The translations under genes and the position numbers were made by a program. From Chloroflexota bacterium (GTDB lineage Bacteria > Chloroflexota > Anaerolineae > Anaerolineales > UBA4823): DNA of 7,896 nt. Of this stretch, positions 6,033 to 7,896 are shown in pieces. Where the stretch lies: assembly GCA_030669775.1 (NCBI GenBank), contig DAOVCZ010000080.1, positions 1 through 7,896 on the forward strand, written 5' to 3'. Each line of letters starts with the position of its first letter. Positions within the stretch are counted from its first letter, which is position 1. Under the pieces are notes generated by a model. It was given only the letters and a program-made list of their open reading frames with translations, did not search any database and was not told the DNA's origin.

Positions 6033-7334
6033 ATGGCAAGCACGAAAATAATCCCCGCAGGGGGAGGAAAGATCCAGATCACAGACGGGAAACTTCAGGT
6101 ACCTGATAATGCTATTATCCCATTTGTTGAAGGCGATGGTACCGGTCGTGATATTTGGCGGGCATCCAAGCGGGTTTTTGATGCTGCGGTTGAGAAAGCC
6201 TACCAGGGAAACAAGAATATTTCCTGGGTAGAAGTTTACGCGGGAGAGAAAGCGTTTAATAAATCGGGTTCCTGGCTGCCCGAAGAAACTATCGATACCT
6301 TTCAGGAATTCCTGGTTGGTATTAAAGGTCCGCTCACTACCCCGGTAGGTGGGGGTATTCGCTCCCTGAATGTCGCCTTGCGTAAAGCGCTCGATTTATA
6401 TGTCTGCCAACGCCCTGTGCGCTATTATCCGGGAGTCCCCTCCCCGGTCAAGCATCCTGAATACGTGGATATGGTGGTGTTCAGGGAAAATACAGAAGAC
6501 ATTTACACCGGCATTGAGTTCGAACACGGAACTGAGGGCGATGAGAAATTTAAACAGCTTTTAAAGACTAATTTTCCAGAGGATTTCAGCAAAATACGCT
6601 TCCCAGATACATCCGGATTCGGTATAAAGCCGATTTCTAAGGAAGGATCTTACCGTTTGGTCCGGGCTGCTATTCGACATGGGTTAGAAAATAACCGGCG
6701 CAGTGTGTCCCTGGTTCACAAGGGTAATATCATGAAATACACTGAAGGCTCCTTCCGCAATTGGGGTTATGAAGTTGCCGAGAACGAATTTGGCGATCAG
6801 GTATATACCTGGAGCCAGTGGGAGCGTACTGTGGAGAGCAAAGGTGAAGAAGCCGCCAACCGTGAGCAAGAAGAAGCTCTCAAAGCCGGTAAACTGCTGG
6901 TCAAAGACGTGATCGCGGATATTGTCTTTCAGCAGACCATCACCCGCGCTCGCGAGTTTGATATTATTGCCACCATGAATCTCAATGGTGATTACCTTTC
7001 TGATGCCTTAGCTGCCCAGGTCGGCGGGATCGGTATCGCTCCTGGCGGAAATATCAACTATGACTCTGGTCACGCCATTTTTGAGGCCACCCATGGCACG
7101 GCACCCAAATATGCCGATAAAGATATGGTCAATCCAGGCTCATTGGTCCTGTCTGGCGAGATGATGTTCAGATATTTGTGTTGGCCCGAGGCAGCCGACC
7201 TGATTGTCAAAGGGATGGAAGGAGCCATCGCAGCCAATACAGTGACCTACGATTTTCACCGCTTGATGGATGGTGCTGAATTACTTAAGACTTCTGAGTT
7301 TGGCACAGCAGTCATCCAGCACATGGATGATTGA
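6033..7334 (+). CDS. icd: NADP-dependent isocitrate dehydrogenase
   Basis: A 433-residue isocitrate dehydrogenase of the bacterial homodimeric type, catalysing oxidative decarboxylation of isocitrate to 2-oxoglutarate in the cytosolic TCA cycle. Seen: FVEGDGTGRDIW near 31-42; the substrate loop GGIRSLNVALR with Ser111, equivalent to the E. coli phosphorylation-site Ser113; RPVRYYPGVPSPVKHPE and FRENTEDIYTGIE; HKGNIMKYTEG; MNLNGDYLSDALAAQVGGIGIAPG with the metal-binding acids; and HGTAPKYA. NADP-preference residues are all present: Lys359, Tyr360, Tyr406 and Arg410 correspond to E. coli Lys344, Tyr345, Tyr391 and Arg395, whereas NAD enzymes change several of these. Compared with E. coli Icd there is an insertion of about 15-17 residues around 265-285 (WERTVESKGEEAANREQEEA). 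It recalls the insert in the Bacillus enzyme that lies near the active-site cleft. Start and ribosome site are clear. It appears monocistronic, with its own promoter and a probable terminator after the stop. Confidence 0.96.
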   Translation: MASTKIIPAGGGKIQITDGKLQVPDNAIIPFVEGDGTGRDIWRASKRVFDAAVEKAYQGNKNISWVEVYAGEKAFNKSGSWLPEETIDTFQEFLVGIKGPLTTPVGGGIRSLNVALRKALDLYVCQRPVRYYPGVPSPVKHPEYVDMVVFRENTEDIYTGIEFEHGTEGDEKFKQLLKTNFPEDFSKIRFPDTSGFGIKPISKEGSYRLVRAAIRHGLENNRRSVSLVHKGNIMKYTEGSFRNWGYEVAENEFGDQVYTWSQWERTVESKGEEAANREQEEALKAGKLLVKDVIADIVFQQTITRAREFDIIATMNLNGDYLSDALAAQVGGIGIAPGGNINYDSGHAIFEATHGTAPKYADKDMVNPGSLVLSGEMMFRYLCWPEAADLIVKGMEGAIAANTVTYDFHRLMDGAELLKTSEFGTAVIQHMDD

Positions 7335-7353
7335 ATTATCCCTAAAATTATTG

Positions 7354-7388
7354 AAGAGGCAGCAAAATATTTTCCCGTGCCTTTTTTA
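7354..7388 (+). terminator. Probable intrinsic terminator of icd
   Basis: AAGAGGCA (7354-7361) can pair with TGCCTTTT (7378-7385), including one G-T pair, around a 16-base loop that itself contains AAAATATTTT. A run of six T follows at 7382-7387. It begins 20 bases after the icd stop. The stem is not GC-rich, so strength is uncertain. Confidence 0.45.
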
Positions 7389-7458
7389 ATTTTCACTTAC
7401 TATTCGCCTTTACACACGCATTCTTCTTAAGTATTTGCCGGAAAGAGTCTTAAATTAA

Positions 7459-7595
7459 CGTCAATGCGAGTGCCTCGCCAACACTCAGTATAAACTCCGC
7501 GAAGCAGTCTCCTCGCCAAGGGTGAGATTGCTTCACCTCCCTGATCTGTCCGATCAAGGACAGGCCTTCGGGGTTTACCCCGCAATAAGTACGGG
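7459..7595. repeat. Degenerate MITE-like intergenic repeat with multiple stem-loops
   Basis: The segment starts CGTCAATGCGAG and ends near CGCAAT-AAGT-ACGGG, a decayed form of the CGTCATTGCGAG / CGCAATGACG terminal inverted repeats of a palindromic intergenic element found in many bacterial genomes. Inside are four hairpins: GAGTG/CACTC (7468-7472 with 7482-7486), an 11-bp stem with one G-T pair (7501-7511 with 7524-7534), CTGTCC/GGACAG (7546-7551 with 7558-7563) and CGGGG/CCCCG (7569-7573 with 7578-7582). The nine-base CCTCGCCAA occurs twice (7473-7481 and 7511-7519), mostly in the loops of the first two hairpins. The minus-strand frame through it is open, but I judge it a spurious protein. 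There is no transposase. Only one copy is in the window, so repeat status rests on recognition, not on a second copy. Confidence 0.6.
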
Positions 7596-7663
7596 AACGT
7601 GTTATTTAAAATAATTCTACATCTACTAAATATTTTCAACCTTGTATATTTCGTCGTAATATT

Positions 7664-7692
7664 TCGATATATCCTCCAAGTCCAGTTATAAT
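7664..7692 (+). promoter_or_regulatory. Promoter of the partial membrane-protein gene
   Basis: TCGATA (7664-7669, 4 of 6 consensus bases), a 17-base spacer and a perfect TATAAT (7687-7692) make a good sigma-70-type promoter. The leader to the ATG at 7771 would be about 70 bases. Just upstream and overlapping, ATATTTCG occurs twice (7646-7653 and 7659-7666), 13 bases apart. The rest of 7596-7770 is AT-rich and shows nothing else I can identify. Confidence 0.55.
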
Positions 7693-7770
7693 CTTGCCAA
7701 TCATTTACACCATTATGGTTGCATGCCTGAATCAATTCGATCCTAAGTAGCAATCCCGGAGTTTTAACAC

Positions 7771-7896
7771 ATGGAAGAAAATGGAGAAACCACAACCAAG
7801 CAGGAAGAAACAGCTGCACCGATGACCCCATACATCGATTTACCGACAAGGTTTGATCGCTGGGAGCCAATCGCTGAAGTAATTGTCACTATCGTA
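7771..7896 (+). CDS. Hypothetical protein, probable membrane protein, 5' end only
   Basis: The first 42 codons of a gene that runs off the window. The ATG has CGGAG at 7757-7761, 9 bases upstream, and an in-frame TAA at 7765-7767, so no earlier in-frame start is available. The N-terminus is polar and rich in Glu and Thr (residues 1-17). Then comes YIDLPTRFDRWEPIAEVIV, and the last residues (AEVIVTIV) look like the beginning of a first membrane helix just after a charged segment. This resembles small uncharacterised bacterial membrane proteins that begin with a short acidic tail before the first helix. The family cannot be named from this fragment. Nothing shown links it to icd, from which it is separated by a terminator, a repeat and its own promoter. 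Confidence 0.7.
   Translation, partial: MEENGETTTKQEETAAPMTPYIDLPTRFDRWEPIAEVIVTIV

Noticed and set aside
7501..7595. Hairpins after icd as an RNA gene, riboswitch or CRISPR fragment
   Set aside because: There is no regular repeat-spacer spacing and no known riboswitch core. The outer ends look like terminal inverted repeats, so a mobile-element-derived repeat explains them better.
7427..7870. Minus-strand open frame of 147 codons after icd
   Set aside because: It runs through the MITE-like repeat and the promoter region and overlaps the better-supported plus-strand gene at 7771. The protein has odd composition and no recognisable motif. Repeats of this kind often give spurious open frames.

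Overview
The window looks like ordinary chromosomal DNA of a free-living bacterium. I infer a member of the Chloroflexota, class Anaerolineae or a relative. The inference rests on the flavour of the proteins, the moderate GC content by eye, and a TTGCGAG / GAAGCAATCTC-type interspersed intergenic repeat that I associate with such genomes. There is no phylogenetic marker to prove it. No CRISPR array, prophage, integrase, transposase, rRNA or tRNA was seen.

Layout. (1) Positions 2-457, plus strand: the 3' part of a dimethylarginine dimethylaminohydrolase (DDAH) gene, cut by the window start but carrying the catalytic Asp, His and Cys. (2) 467-1804, minus: an FAD-dependent oxidoreductase of the DAO/PuuB type, converging on the DDAH gene with only 9 bases between stop codons. 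(3) 1901-2737, minus: a ParB/sulfiredoxin-fold protein resembling the free-serine kinases SbnI and SerK. (4) 2738-2949: a 212-base gap with an 18-base near-palindrome and a perfect 7-bp stem-loop. (5) 2950-5748, minus: a complete P-type cation ATPase of the SERCA-like Ca2+ class. (6) 5749-6032: a divergent intergenic region with a promoter in each direction. (7) 6033-7334, plus: NADP-dependent isocitrate dehydrogenase (icd). (8) 7335-7770: a 436-base gap without a convincing gene. It holds a probable icd terminator, a degenerate MITE-like repeat of about 137 bases with stem-loops, and a good promoter. (9) 7771 to the window end, plus: the first 42 codons of a probable membrane protein.

How the genes relate. 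The ATPase, the serine-kinase-like gene and the oxidoreductase lie in the same direction, but gaps of 212 and 96 bases, with promoter-like sequences in them, suggest mostly independent transcription. DDAH (methylarginine to citrulline plus dimethylamine), the amine/amino-acid oxidase-like flavoprotein and the serine-kinase-like protein could all act in nitrogen or amino-acid metabolism, but nothing in the sequence ties them into one pathway. The ATPase is a membrane ion pump and Icd is a TCA-cycle enzyme; each looks like a stand-alone housekeeping unit. I see no clearly new multi-gene system. The items most worth a second look are the serine-kinase-like protein with its operator-like palindrome, and the repeat whose two hairpins present the same loop sequence.
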